From Cephalopachus bancanus (taxonomy: Eukaryota; Chordata; Mammalia; Primates; Tarsiidae): 64,000 bases of DNA. Below are positions 33,251-43,755 of this stretch, piece after piece. A program made the translations under genes and the position numbers. Where the stretch lies: assembly GCA_027257055.1 (NCBI GenBank), contig JAPVLO010001007.1, forward strand, positions 166,688 through 230,687, read 5' to 3'. Position 1 is the stretch's first letter, and each line of letters opens with the position of its first letter. The notes under the pieces were generated by a model, which did not search any database, was not told the DNA's origin, and saw only the letters and a program-made list of their open reading frames with translations.

Positions 33251-33770
33251 GAGCGTCTCGTGAGGACCCCCAGGGACTCCCCTGGGACCTCCCGGGACCC
33301 CCTCCGGCCCGCTGGCTGGGTCGGGGGCGCCGCCGCCCGGGCCCCCGTCTCCCGGGACCCCACTCCCAGGGCCCCTCGGACAAAGGCCGCAGCCCCCGAG
33401 GGTCTCTGTGGCCTTGGCGTGGGCGGGCCCTTCTTCGCCTGAAAACCGTTTAGGATTGCGGGAGACGCCACGATTGGAGGACGCGAGAGGATCCCCTGCC
33501 CCCACAGCCCCACCTTCCAGAAAAGGCCTCTCTGATCGGTCCGCGGGCCGGGGTAGGGGGCTTCGCAGATGAGGTTGGTGCAAAGGCCTGGGAAACGCTC
33601 CGGGCGGCGGGGGAGGCGTCGCTGCGACCCTTTAGATTCGTGTCCCCGGGGCGGGGGTGCAAGGGTCCCGACATCTGACGGGTCTGTGGGGTGGTCGGTG
33701 AGGACCCTGCAGCCGCTGGCTGCCGAGCGCTGTGGCTCCGGTTGGTATGACCTGGACAAGTGACATGACT

Positions 33771-34770
33771 TCTTACAGATCTGGTACCCTCGTGGGTAGA
33801 GTGGAATTTGTGAGATTATTAGTAAAGTGGGGAGCGTGTTAAATGAGATATTAAAATTGTAGTCCTTTGCAAGCCTTAAGACTACCTGAATGATACAGAC
33901 AGAAGACCCTTGGTGCAGTTTCCCACTGAAATCCAGTCTTCTGTGAGACCACTGTCCTCTATTGTCACCCTTGTTTTAAAAACTGCAAAGAGTAAAAGTA
34001 CGAGGGGAAGTTCAGAGAATGGCTGAGGAACTAGGAATACACTTCCTACCCCATGGGCATCAAAAAGCCTGAAGAGTTCAAAAACCCCATTGAGGTGAGG
34101 GAGGTAGAGGCAGGAATTTACAGTTTTCATTCACATTCTATGTGCCTTTCTGATTTGCCGGTGACACTTGCCCTGCAAAGGGCAAAATACCAAAAAATAA
34201 ATGAAGGGAAAGCAACGTTGAGAACCAGGAAATAAATTAACCTGGGAAAGCTCCAAGAACTGCGGACACTCTCAGGCTGTTACTGAGAGACACTGCACTT
34301 TTTACAGACTTTTCTAGATATAACACTTTAAGGAGGCCGGGGTAGGGAAGATACTCCCCGCCACCCCACCTAGGTCTATTTCTGCCATTTGCTAAAGTAC
34401 TACAGATTTGGTTCAAAAAATATTCTCAGAGAGATCAGTGACCATCACCTCTCTTACACAAAGCCAGAACTAGGACTTTGCTGTAGCTTCATTTGTTTAA
34501 AGCAACTCACAAACACTGCTGGTTTCACCCTTACATACTGTAGCATCTATCTCCAGTAAGCTGATTTTATGGATAGTGTTATGGCTGATAAAGCCATTAC
34601 CCAGCAAAATCATCCATAATTTCTTGGGATCATTTCGTACCCATTCACATTCCAATTTCACATGCTCCTTTTGGTTGCTGTTAGGCACCAAGTGCTTTTT
34701 CGCTCCTGTATATAACCCCAGAAGTGATTTCATTTGCAGTTTACTTCCCGGTCACTTAAATAACACATAT
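33771..34770. other. Upstream intergenic sequence
   Basis: 33745-33870 has faint MIR-like wording (GTTAAATGAGATATTAAAATTG). Otherwise unassigned. Confidence 0.35.
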
Positions 34771-35064
34771 CCAGGCCGGGCATAGTGGTTCATGTCTGTA
34801 ATCCCAGCACTTAGGGAGGCCGAGGAGAGAGGATTGCCTGAGCCCAGGGGTTCGAGACCAATCTGGGCAACACGGCAAGACCTCCTCTCTACAATAAATC
34901 AAAATAATTAGCCGGGCGTTGTGGCGCGCGCCTGCAGTCCCATCTCTTGGGAGGCTGAAGCGGAAGGGTCGCCTGAGCCAGCTGGGTGAGGCTGCGGTGG
35001 CCGTGGTCGTGCCACTGCACTCCAGCCTGGGATTGACAGTGAGCCTCCAACTCAAAAAAAAAAA
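34771..35064 (+). mobile_element. Alu dimer
   Basis: Between the RRM2 promoter island and the second GC island. Confidence 0.92.
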
Positions 35065-35154
35065 AGAGTGTAAAAAACTTGGAAGGGCGAAAAATCGATT
35101 GTAGAAAACATGGAAAGACGAATATCTATAAAGAGGCAGGGGGAAAGCCGTCAT

Positions 35155-35580
35155 CCTCCGCTTCGGCGCGCCATCCTGACTCATCTGGGCCTGTTCCCTC
35201 CCCCCTGAGCCGAGTAACTTTGTCCCATCGAGAAGCAGGAAGCAGGCACCAGGGCGACGAGGCGCTGCCGGTCCAGCCACTCCCGGGAAGACACGCCTGC
35301 CACAGGCCGGGCGCTGCTCCCAAGCGCTGGAATCCTCTGGGATTTCGCGGTTTTTTTTTTTTTTTTCCCTTCTGCGCGCCCTTTGCACCCGCCTTGACCC
35401 CACGATTGGTCAGCACCTGGGCTGGCTCCGCCCCGACTCCCGAGAGTTTCCCGTTCATTCACAAGGTCGGGCGCCCCTCCCCCGCTTCCGCTGCCGGCGC
35501 TGGGGCCGCCCACCCCCTCTCGGGACAGGCTTGCTCCTCCCTCGCCTGCGGTGAACCGGCTTCCTCTGACAGGTAGGCCG
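35155..35580 (+). promoter_or_regulatory. GC-rich island with plus-strand splice donor, possible noncoding first exon
   Basis: A CpG-rich stretch about 2 kb upstream of RRM2. It has an ATTGG (inverted CCAAT) at 35405-35409, a TGACTCA motif near 35177, and ends in GACAG|GTAGGC, with GT at 35573-35574. The open frames do not resemble a known protein. It may be the promoter and first exon of a transcript divergent from RRM2; no downstream acceptor was assigned. Confidence 0.4.
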
Positions 35581-35755
35581 GGGAACTCAAGTGCTTTTCT
35601 CAGAGCCGCTGAGCACCGCCTAGGGACCAGACCCCGTGCTGAGTACTGTCGCCATAATATTAATGGCTACAGCACCCCACAGCCTCAGGGCACCTGGATC
35701 AGGTGATGAATTTTTAATCCAGACAACGGTGTGAGACTGGTATTCCTAGCCCAGC

Positions 35756-35873
35756 TTTTTGTTTTGTTTTGTTTGTAGAGATGGGATCCCGCTGTGTTGT
35801 CCAGGGTGGTCTCGAATCCCTGCCTTGGTTTCCCAACGTGTTGGGATTACAGGCGTGAGCCACCATGCCAGGC
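35756..35873 (-). mobile_element. Alu left monomer
   Basis: TGTAGAGATGGGATCCCGCT to GCCACCATGCCAGGC. Confidence 0.85.
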
Positions 35874-35888
35874 CAAGTCCTGTTTTAT

Positions 35889-36165
35889 TTTTTTTGGAGT
35901 CAGGGTCTCACTCTGTCATCCATGCTGGAGGGCAGTGGCATGATCACGGCTCACCGCAGTCTCAAACTCCTGGGCATAGGTGATCCAGCCTCCCAAGTAG
36001 CTGGGACCATACGTGTGAGCCACCACACCAGGCTGATATTTTTTGGTAGAGACAGGTCTCACTATGTTGCCTAGCTTGGTCTCGATCTCTTGGGGTCAAG
36101 CAATCCTCCCACCTTGGCCTCCAAAAGTGCTGGAATTACTGGCATAAGCCACCTCATCCGGCCCC
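35889..36165 (-). mobile_element. Old Alu dimer, 15-bp TSD
   Basis: CAAGTCCTGTTTTAT (35874-35888) against CAAGCCCTGTTTTAT (36166-36180). Confidence 0.9.
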
Positions 36166-36260
36166 CAAGCCCTGTTTTATAGGTGAGGAAATGAAGGCCT
36201 GAGAGACAAGGACATTGCCCAAGGTCACACAGCTCCTTAAACTGCACAGCTAGAACGTTT
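36166..36260 (-). mobile_element. MIR SINE fragment
   Basis: TTTTATAGGTGAGGAAATGA and GCCCAAGGTCACACAGCTC are the antisense MIR core. It is probably continuous with 35600-35755 across two Alu insertions. Confidence 0.75.
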
Positions 36261-36560
36261 CTCCCCCAACGTTTTATTCTGTTTTTGACATACAGAAAAC
36301 ATTAAAAGAATACTACAGTGTTCACCCACCACCTAGGATTCGCCAGCCTTTTCCATTTTGTCATATTTGCTTTATCCCTCTGTGGATGTGTGAGGCTTAT
36401 GTTTTTTATACATCAAGTGAAAGTGAGTGGTAGCTGTCATGACCTTTTACCCCTAAACATTTCAGCTCCTAAAAATAGGGACATTCTCCAACATCACCAC
36501 AGTACCATATTTATACCTAAGAAAACCAACCATACACAAAAATCAACTCTAAATGGATCA

Positions 36561-36988
36561 GGCCGGGCGCAGTGACTCAGATCAAAGAGCTAAACGTAAA
36601 ACCTTAAACTATAAGAATCTTAGAAAACACAGGAGACACCCTTATGCCTATGAATTATGGACTTCGCAGCAACTTGGATGTATTTCGAGTCTTTTATATT
36701 CAGTGTATATTTGATCTATCACCAAAATAAAGGAATACCACATGTTCTGACTCATAAGTGGATCCTGTTCTGACTCATAAGTGGATCCTGAACATTTATC
36801 ATAATACTACAAGAAAGGGATTGGCAGTAGCGGGACATGTGGGGGCATGTAAAATCACTAAGGGTACCTGATCATAAACCAGGTGAAATGAGGACCAGTG
36901 GAAAGCCCAAACTTCACCTGTACATTGACCACTTATGTACCTAATCCTGACTTTTGCCCCACATCTTTAAAATAATAACAATAAAAGA
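36561..36988 (+). mobile_element. L1 3' end preceded by a 23-bp Alu stub
   Basis: 36561-36583 is just the first bases of an Alu (GGCCGGGCGCAGTGACTCA). It runs straight into L1 ORF2 3' sequence and the 3' UTR, ending in an A-rich tail. A perfect 23-bp tandem duplication lies at 36744-36766 and 36767-36789. Confidence 0.7.
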
Positions 36989-37146
36989 AGACCAGCAATA
37001 ATTCTCTAATATCAACTGATGTCCAGTCCCTATTCAGAACTTCCCAGTTGTTTCAGGAATGTCTTTTACAGTTTTTTGGACTTATTTGTGTGCAGGATCC
37101 GATTAAGTGTATTATGTTAATTGGATTTGGTTGCATTTGGTTAAGT

Positions 37147-37446
37147 CTTTTTTTTTTTTTTTTTTGAGTTAGAGGAGTTTCACTCTGTTGCCCAGACTGG
37201 AGTGCAGTGGCACGCTCATGGCCACCGCAGCCTTGACCTCCTGAGCTCAGGTGATCCTTCCGCCTCAGCCTTCCAAGTAGCTGGAACTACAGGCACATGC
37301 CACCATGCCCAGCTAATTTTTGATTTATTGTAGAGATGAGGTCTCGACAAGTTGCCCAGGCTGGTCTCGAACCTGTGGGCTCAGGCAGTCCTCTCACCCT
37401 GGCCACCCAAAGTGCTGGGATTATAGGTGTGAGGCACTGTGCTTAG
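37147..37446 (-). mobile_element. Alu dimer
   Basis: T19 head; GAGTTAGAGGAGTTTCACTC start. Confidence 0.9.
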
Positions 37447-37726
37447 CCTTTTAGTCTCTCTTAATTAGTAAAGCTTCTCTACTTTTTTTCCCCATGGCAT
37501 TGACTTTTTGAAGTAAAGTTTTCATGTAGAATATCCCACCTTCTACATTTGCCTGTTTCTTCACACTGTCATTTAGCTTGTTTTTCTAACCCCTGTATTT
37601 ACTATAAACTTGTTAGATTAAACTTATTAGAAGTTAGAGCTAAAGACTTTATTAGATTTAGGTTAAAAGGTATTGCCGGGAACCAGGTCTGACTAACCAA
37701 ATTCTGGGCTCTTTTTTGCCAAATTA

Positions 37727-37751
37727 ACTTATTTATTTATTTATTTATTTA
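37727..37751. repeat. (TTTA)n microsatellite
   Basis: About six TTTA units at the tail of an old Alu monomer. Confidence 0.9.
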
Positions 37752-37898
37752 GAGTCAGGGTCTCGCTCTGTCACCCAGGTTGGAGTCCAGTAGCATGATC
37801 ACGGCTCATGGTAGCTTTGATCTTCTGGGTCAGGAGATCTGCTTCAGCCTCCCAAGTAGATGGAACTACAGGCGTGAGTCACTACACCTGGCTCATTT
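37745..37898 (-). mobile_element. Alu right monomer
   Basis: (TTTA)n tail; old wording. Confidence 0.83.
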
Positions 37899-37911
37899 AT
37901 CTTGTTTCATT

Positions 37912-38241
37912 TTTTAATCTTTTGAGTTGGAATCTCACTCTGACACCCAGGCTGGAGTGCAGTGGTACAATCACCACGGCTGCCTCGACCTGCTGCTGGG
38001 TTCAGGCAATCCTTCCGCCTCAGCCTTCCAAGTAGCTAGAACTATAGACGCACACCACTATACCTGGTTGATTTTATTATTATTATTTATTTTATTTTAT
38101 TTTATTATTATTATTATTTATTGTAGAGATGAGGTCTTGCCAAGTTACCCAGGCTGGTCTCGAACCCCTGGGCTCAGGCAATTCTTTTTACCTCCGCATC
38201 CCTAAGTGCTGGGATTACAGGCATGAGCCACCGCGCCTGGC
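37912..38241 (-). mobile_element. Alu dimer with expanded AT linker
   Basis: Arms separated by about 50 bp of A/T repeats. Confidence 0.9.
38073..38121. repeat. (ATT/TTTTA)n in Alu linker
   Basis: AT-only expansion in the A-rich middle linker of the Alu at 37912-38241. Confidence 0.85.
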
Positions 38242-38244
38242 TAA

Positions 38245-38376
38245 TTATTATTTTTTTGTAGAGACTAGGTCTTGCTGTGTTGCCTAAGTTGGTCTCCAAC
38301 CTAGGACTCAAGCAGTCCTCCTGCCTTGGCCTCAAAAAGTGTTGGAATTAGAGGTGTGAGCCACTGCGCCTGGCCT
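38245..38376 (-). mobile_element. Alu left monomer
   Basis: TGTAGAGACTAGGTCTTGCT to CTGCGCCTGGCC. Confidence 0.83.
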
Positions 38377-39030
38377 CTTGGGTGGTTTCAACTGCACAAC
38401 TCTGTACCACTGTGGAGATAACTTTTTGCTAACTTATAGATGATTCTCTTGGGCTATTTTAAGCTTGTTTTGATGATAGGCAAAATCTTGGCTTCTATGG
38501 CAACTAGTTTCCTAGAGGGCCCCACTGATCCTCTACTCTGAGTATTCACGCCTTGGTATAATCCCCTTACACTGGAGCAGGGCTGGTTTGTGTAACTCAA
38601 GGAACTGGAATACTGTGGAATTAATAGCATGGGAAGTGTGTGGCTTCTGAGGCTAAGTCATTAAAGATATTATAGCTGCCTTCTTGACCTCGTGGAAGGT
38701 CCCTCTGGGGGAAGCTAGCCGCCATGACATGAGGACACACACACAGCATCGTGGAGAGGCCCACGTAGCCTCTTGCTAGCCAAGAGTCGTGTGAGAGAGC
38801 CACTGTCGAAGGGGATCCTCTGGTCCCAGTTGAGCTGTCAGGTGACTAAAACCCAGGCCAACAACTGACTACAACCTCCAGAAAAGACCCCAACCCAGAC
38901 CTAGCCAAGCCACTCTAGAATTCCAGACCCTCAAAAACTTTGTTTTAGTATGCATGACAGATGACATTCTTAGTCAGGGGCCATCAACACAGCAGTGTCA
39001 CATCAACAAGTGTTCTGTGAAAGGACTGTA

Positions 39031-39290
39031 TGGGCCGGGTGCAGTGGCTCATGCCTGTCACCCCAGCATTTTCGGAGACAGAGGTGAGAGTTTTGTCTGA
39101 GTCTAGGAGTTCGAGATCAGGCTGGGAATCTTGGTGATACCTCATCTCTACAATAAATCCAAAATCCAGCTACTTGGAAGGCTGGGGCAGAAGGATTGCC
39201 TGAGCCCAGCAGGTTAAGGCTGTGGTGGCCATGAGTGTGCCACTGCATTCCAGCCTGGGCAACAGAGTGAGACTATGACAAGAAAGAAAG
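39031..39290 (+). mobile_element. Alu dimer with linker deletion
   Basis: AAATCCAAAATCCAGCTACT junction lacks the GCCGGGCGTGG part. Confidence 0.88.
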
Positions 39291-39327
39291 AGAGGGAAGA
39301 AGGAAGGAAGGGAGGGAGGGAGGGATC
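39271..39327. repeat. (GAAA/GGAA)n microsatellite
   Basis: A purine run that grew from the tail of the Alu at 39031. Confidence 0.85.
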
Positions 39328-39539
39328 GATCATATGTGCAAAGTGATGCCCAAATGCCAAAGGAGCTGAGAAACTAAAGATAGAGGCACACAAATCCAAC
39401 TTGTTGGTTGAAGGAACTTATAGACAGAAGTGCAGTCTTGGGCAGCCACAGGAGGTAGATCTCTGCACAATTATTCTCCAGACTTGAGACTAATATGCCA
39501 CAGGGAAAGGATATGTGTGCTCTGTGCAAGACAATAAAA

Positions 39540-39604
39540 GGCAACCCCCTAGAACAGGCAAGAATGCTATATGCATGTACTCCTATTTTTAGGCTAAAGC
39601 TATC
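39540..39604 (+). mobile_element. Fragment of the same LTR family
   Basis: 39567-39603 (CATGTACTCCTATTTTTAGG then CTAAAGCTAT) repeats 40247-40281 of the neighbouring LTR copy with few changes. It is cut off by an Alu poly-T tail at 39604. Confidence 0.5.
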
Positions 39605-39898
39605 TTTTTTTTTTTTTTTTTTTGAGTTGGAGTCTCACTCTGTTACACAGACTGGAGTGCAGTGACTGCTCCCGGTCACTGCAGCCTCGACCTGCTGGGC
39701 TCTGGTGATCCTTCCACCTCAGCCTTCCAAGTAGCTAGAACTACAGGTGCACACTACCATGCCCGGCTAATTTTTGATTTATTGTAGAGATGAGGTCTCA
39801 CCAAGTTGCCCAGGCGGGTCTTGAACCCAGGGGTTCAGGCAATCCACTCACCTCGGCCTCCCAAAGCGCTGGGATTACAGGCTGAGCCACCAAGCCCC
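39604..39898 (-). mobile_element. Alu dimer
   Basis: T19 head; interrupts an LTR fragment. Confidence 0.9.
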
Positions 39899-40077
39899 TT
39901 TCAAGAAGCTGGAACCACAGGCATATGCCACCACGCCCAGCTAATTTTTTGATTTATTGTAGAGATGAGGTCTCGCCATGTAGCTCAGGCTGGTCTTGAA
40001 CACCTCAGCTCATATAATCCTCTCACCTGTGCCTCCCAAAATGCTGGGATTATAGACGTGAACTACTGTGCCCGGTT
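39899..40077 (-). mobile_element. Alu fragment lacking most of the right arm
   Basis: Fused end to end with the preceding Alu. Confidence 0.85.
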
Positions 40078-40080
40078 TAG

Positions 40081-40339
40081 TTACAAGGTTTAAGTAGTCT
40101 ACAGCAAAGCAGAGAGCTGCTCCCTAGACTTGTAGAGACAAAAGCGATTCCATCGCGGATGCTGGTCCGCCATGTTGACTTCTGAATAGCCCCAGGCCTG
40201 CAAATGCCTCCTGATTCCTACTTTGTTTACTGCCCCTAGTGTAAGAACATGTACTCCTGCTTTTAGGCTAAAGCTACCTTGATGTTATCACACAAATTTC
40301 CTAGCTTTGGCTCCCTCCCCTACCTTGGGGAGATGAATC

Positions 40340-40380
<41 letters not shown>

Positions 40381-40430
40381 CTCTCTAATTTACTTTCTAA
40401 ATAAACTATATTGTCTAATCTAAAAAAAAA
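40081..40430 (+). mobile_element. LTR copy related to the 17-kb LTR, ending in poly(A)
   Basis: Includes upstream LTR sequence (GCGATTCCATCGCGG region) and a long CT run at 40341-40386, then AATTTACTTTCTAAATAAAC and TAATCTA followed directly by nine A. U5 is absent, so the copy ends at the polyadenylation point like the 47-kb and 52-kb elements. I found no convincing TSD for it. Confidence 0.6.
40341..40386. repeat. (CT)n microsatellite
   Basis: Nearly pure CT run expanded inside the LTR R region. Shorter homologous GA runs occur in the 47-kb (47602-47622) and 52-kb copies. Confidence 0.95.
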
Positions 40431-40434
40431 TTTG

Positions 40435-40700
40435 TGGCCGGCATGATGGCTCACTTTGGGAGACCAAAGTGAGAGGATTACCTGAGCCCGCGGGTTCGAG
40501 ACCAGATTGGGCAACTTGGCAAGACCTCATCTCTACAAGAAATCAAAAAATTAGCCAGGCATGGTGGCGTGTACCTGTTCCAGCTACTTGGAAGCTGAGG
40601 CGGAAAGATTGCCTGAGCCTAGCAGGTCGAGGATGCGGTGGCCAGGGGCGTGCCACTGCCCTCCAGCCTGGGAGACAGAGTGAGACTCCGACTCCAAAAG
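40435..40700 (+). mobile_element. Alu with A-box deletion, 11-bp TSD
   Basis: AAAAAAATTTG at 40424-40434 and 40701-40711. ACGCCTGTAATCCCAGC is deleted from the left arm. Confidence 0.88.
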
Positions 40701-40711
40701 AAAAAAATTTG

Positions 40712-41045
40712 GATAGGTGCTGTCATATTATTTGTTCAAATGTTTGCCAATTACTCACTCTCTCACAGTGGACTGGAGCGCCCGTTTCTCTATAACCTGA
40801 CCATCAGTCTTTTATGGATGGAAATGAATATTTCCTTGTTGTCTTAATCTGGATTTGTTTTATTACTAATGAGATTGAATATGGACATATAGACATTTGT
40901 GGGTGTCCATTGATACTTTTCTTTGAATGTACTTGTTTGTCCATTTATTGATTCTATTAGTCATCATTTTCTTATTTACTTATAGGAGCTCTATTTGTTT
41001 TGGATGGTGCTTTTTTTTCAGTTATATATGTTGCAGTTATATTTT
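40712..41045 (-). mobile_element. Old L1 fragment, antisense
   Basis: AT-rich, with phrases typical of antisense L1M ends (AATGAGATTGAATATGGACA; TTGTCCATTTATTGATTCTA). No reading frame survives. Confidence 0.55.
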
Positions 41046-41089
41046 CCTGGTATCTCAGTTGTCTTTTTTTTTTTTTTTTTCATTTTTAA

Positions 41090-41187
41090 AGCTTTGGGAG
41101 GCCAGGGTAGGAGGATCACTTGAGGCCAGGAGTTTGAGACCAGCCTGGGCAACATAGCCAGACCTTGTCTCTACAGAAAGTAAAAAA
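41090..41187 (+). mobile_element. Old Alu left monomer
   Basis: FLAM-like wording, AGGATCACTTGAGGCCAGGA. Confidence 0.82.
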
Positions 41188-41188
41188 G

Positions 41189-41511
41189 AGCCAGGAGCAG
41201 TGGCTCACGCCTATAATGCCAGCACTTTGGGAGGCCAAGGTGAGAGGATTGCCTGAGCCCTCGAGTTCGACACCAGCCTGGGCAACTTGGAGAAACCTCA
41301 TATCTACAATAAATTAAAAAATTAGCCAGGCATGGTGGCACATGCCTATAGTTCCAGCTACTTGGAAGGCTGAGGCAGAAGGATCGCCTGAGCCCAGCAG
41401 GTCAAGGCTGCAGTGGCTGGGAGCATGCCACTGCCCTACAGCCTGGGCGACAGAGTGAGATTTCAACTCAAAAAAATAAAAAATAAAAATAAATAAATAA
41501 ATAAAAATAAA
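41189..41511 (+). mobile_element. Alu dimer
   Basis: Tail of AAAT/AATA units. Confidence 0.92.
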
Positions 41512-41522
41512 AAAGAGACTGA

Positions 41523-41811
41523 AAGCCAGGCTCGGTGGCTCAGCCTGTAATCCCGCGCCTTTGGGAGGCTGAGGTGAGTGGATTGTCTGAGCCCGCGGGT
41601 TCGAGACCCGCCTGGGCAGTGAGACCTCATCTCTACAATAAATCAAAAAATCAGCCAGGTGTGGTAGCGCATGCCTGTAATTCCGGCTACTCGGAAGGCT
41701 GAGGAGGAAGGATCGCCGGAGCCCAGCAGGTGAGGCTGCGGTGGCCGGGAGTGGCCACTGCACTCCAGTCTGGGCGACAGAGTGAGACTCCAACTCAAAA
41801 AAAAAAAAAAC
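41523..41811 (+). mobile_element. Alu dimer, young lemur subfamily
   Basis: Perfect T-arm-like GCGGG-TTCGAGA-CCCGC at 41595-41611. Confidence 0.94.
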
Positions 41812-42083
41812 TGGGCGCGGTGGCATGTGCCTATAATCCCAGCACTTTGGGAGGCCAAGGTGAGAGGATTGCCTGAGCACATGAATTCAAGACCAGCCCA
41901 GGCAACTTGGCGAGACCTCATCTCTACAATAAATAAATTTTAAAAAAAATTAGCCGGATGTGGTGTCGCATGCCTGTAGTTCCAGCTCCTTGGAAGACTG
42001 AGGTAGAAGGATCACCTGAGCCCAGCAGGTTGAGGCTGTGGTGCCTCTGCCACTGAGTGAGACTCTGACTCAAACAAAAAAAA
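41812..42083 (+). mobile_element. Alu dimer with right-arm deletion
   Basis: GGCTGTGGTGCCTCTGCCAC lacks the CATGAGC stretch and the CTCCAGCCTGGG segment. Confidence 0.88.
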
Positions 42084-42221
42084 AGTTGGCTGAACATGAT
42101 AGTGTATGCCTATAGTCCTTGGTACTTGAGAGGCTGAGGTGGGAAGGTCGATTGAGCTCAAGGAGTCCGGTGCAGTGACTATGATCATGTACTCTATCCT
42201 GGGCGACAGAGACCTTATCTT
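42084..42221 (+). mobile_element. Old Alu right monomer
   Basis: TTGGCTGAACATGATAGTGT to GGGCGACAGAGACC. Confidence 0.8.
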
Positions 42222-42524
42222 TTTTTTTTTTTTTTTTTTTTTTTAGTTAGAGTCTCATTCTGTCACCCAGACTGGAGTGCAGTGGCCGCTCTTGGTCACT
42301 GCAGCCTCTACCTGCTGGGCTCCAGCGATCCTTCCGCCTCAGCCTTCCAAGTAGCCGGAACTACAGGCACGCACTACCATGCCTGGCTAATTTTTTTTTT
42401 TGATTTATTGTAGAGATGAGGTCTCGCCAAGTTGCCCAGGCAGGTCTCGAACCCGCGGGCTCAGGCAGTCCATTCACCTCAGCCTCCCAAAGTGCTGGGA
42501 TTACAGGCTGAGCCACCGAGCTGG
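42222..42524 (-). mobile_element. Alu dimer
   Basis: GAGACCTTATCTT before and GAGACCGTATCTC after suggest an aged TSD. Confidence 0.9.
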
Positions 42525-42545
42525 CTGAGACCGTATCTCTTAGCT

Positions 42546-42848
42546 TTTTTTTTTTTTTTTTTTTTTTTTGAGTTGGAGTCTTACTCCATTGCCCAGGCTG
42601 GAGTGCCGTGGCACACTCACGGCCACCCCAGCGTCGACCTGGTAGGCTCCGATGATCCTTCCGCCTCAGCCTTCCAATTAGCCAGAACTACAGGCACGTG
42701 CTAACACGCCCAGCTAATTTTTTTTTTTAACTGTAGAGATGAGGTCTCACGAAGTTGCCCAGGCTAGTCTCAAACCCACAGGCTCAGGTAATCCACTCGC
42801 CTTGGCCTCCCAAAGTGCTGGGAGTACAGGCTGAGCCCCCGAGCCTGG
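42546..42848 (-). mobile_element. Alu dimer
   Basis: TCTCTTAGC (42537) and TCTCTTAAC (42849) flank it. Confidence 0.9.
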
Positions 42849-42867
42849 TCTCTTAACTTTTTTTTTA

Positions 42868-43078
42868 AGCCGGGCACAGTGGCTCACGTCTCTCTACAAT
42901 AATCAAAAAAATTAGCCAGTCGTGGTGGCATGTGTCTGTGGTTCCAGCTACTTAGAAGGCTAAGGCAGAAGGATCACCTCAGCCCAGCAGGTCAAGGCTG
43001 CGGTGGCCATGAGCCTGCCACACCACTACAGCCTGGGTGATAGAGTGAGACTCTGACTCAAAAAAAAAGAAAAAAAAA
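42868..43078 (+). mobile_element. Alu with collapsed left arm
   Basis: GGCTCACGTC jumps straight to TCTCTACAAT, removing the B box. Confidence 0.88.
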
Positions 43079-43266
43079 TTTTTGAAGTATAAGCTTTATT
43101 CTGAGATAGGTTAAGACACACAAGAAATTTCAAAAGTAGTCCAAAGTTCCTGTGTACCCTTCACCCAGGTTACCTCATTGTCATGCATAACCATACTCCA
43201 TTGTCAAAATCAGGAAATTGACATTGATACAATACTAACTACATTAGGAAGTTTGAATTTCACTGG

Positions 43267-43535
43267 CTTTTTTTTTTTTTTGAGTTGGAGTCTCACTCTG
43301 TTGCCCAGACTGGAGTGCAGTGGCCGCTCCAGGCCACCGCAGCCTCAACCTGCTGGGCTCCAGAGATCATTCTGCCTCAGCCTTCCAAGTAACTGGAACT
43401 ACAGGTACGCGCTACCACGCCCAGCTCTTTTTTTGATTTATTGTAGAGATGAGGTCTAACCAAGCTGCCCAGGCAGGTCTCGAACCCGCGGGCTCAGGCA
43501 ATCCACTCACCCCAGCCTCCCAAGGCGTGGGATTA
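43267..43535 (-). mobile_element. Alu, minus part of an inverted fusion
   Basis: Broken at GGCGTGGGATTACAG, fused to an opposite Alu with no spacer. Confidence 0.88.
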
Positions 43536-43755
43536 CAGCCTGGGCAACTTGGTGAGACCTTGTCTCTACAATAAATCAAAAATTAGCTGGGTGTGGTAGC
43601 ACGTGCCTGTAGTTCTGCTACTTGGAAGGCTGAGGTGAAAAGATTGCCCAAGCTCAGCAGGTCGACGCTGGGGTGGCTGTGAATGTGCCACTGCACTCCA
43701 GCCTGGGCGATGGAGTGAGACTCCAACTCAAAAAAAAAAGAAAAGAAAAGAAATT
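43536..43755 (+). mobile_element. Alu, plus part of an inverted fusion
   Basis: Begins at CCTGGGCAACTTGGTGAGAC inside the left arm. Confidence 0.88.

Noticed and set aside
34756..35403. Minus-strand open frame of 215 aa
   Set aside because: The C-terminal half is a translated Alu and the N-terminal half crosses the GC island; no family resemblance.
40341..40386. CT run as a regulatory GA-box array
   Set aside because: It sits within the LTR R region and grows from a short CT tract shared by all copies; simple slippage explains it.
41595..41611. Possible tRNA gene from the T-arm motif
   Set aside because: No acceptor stem, D arm or anticodon arm in position; it belongs to an Alu left arm.
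41314..41880. Open frame of 188 aa
   Set aside because: Entirely translated from adjacent Alus.
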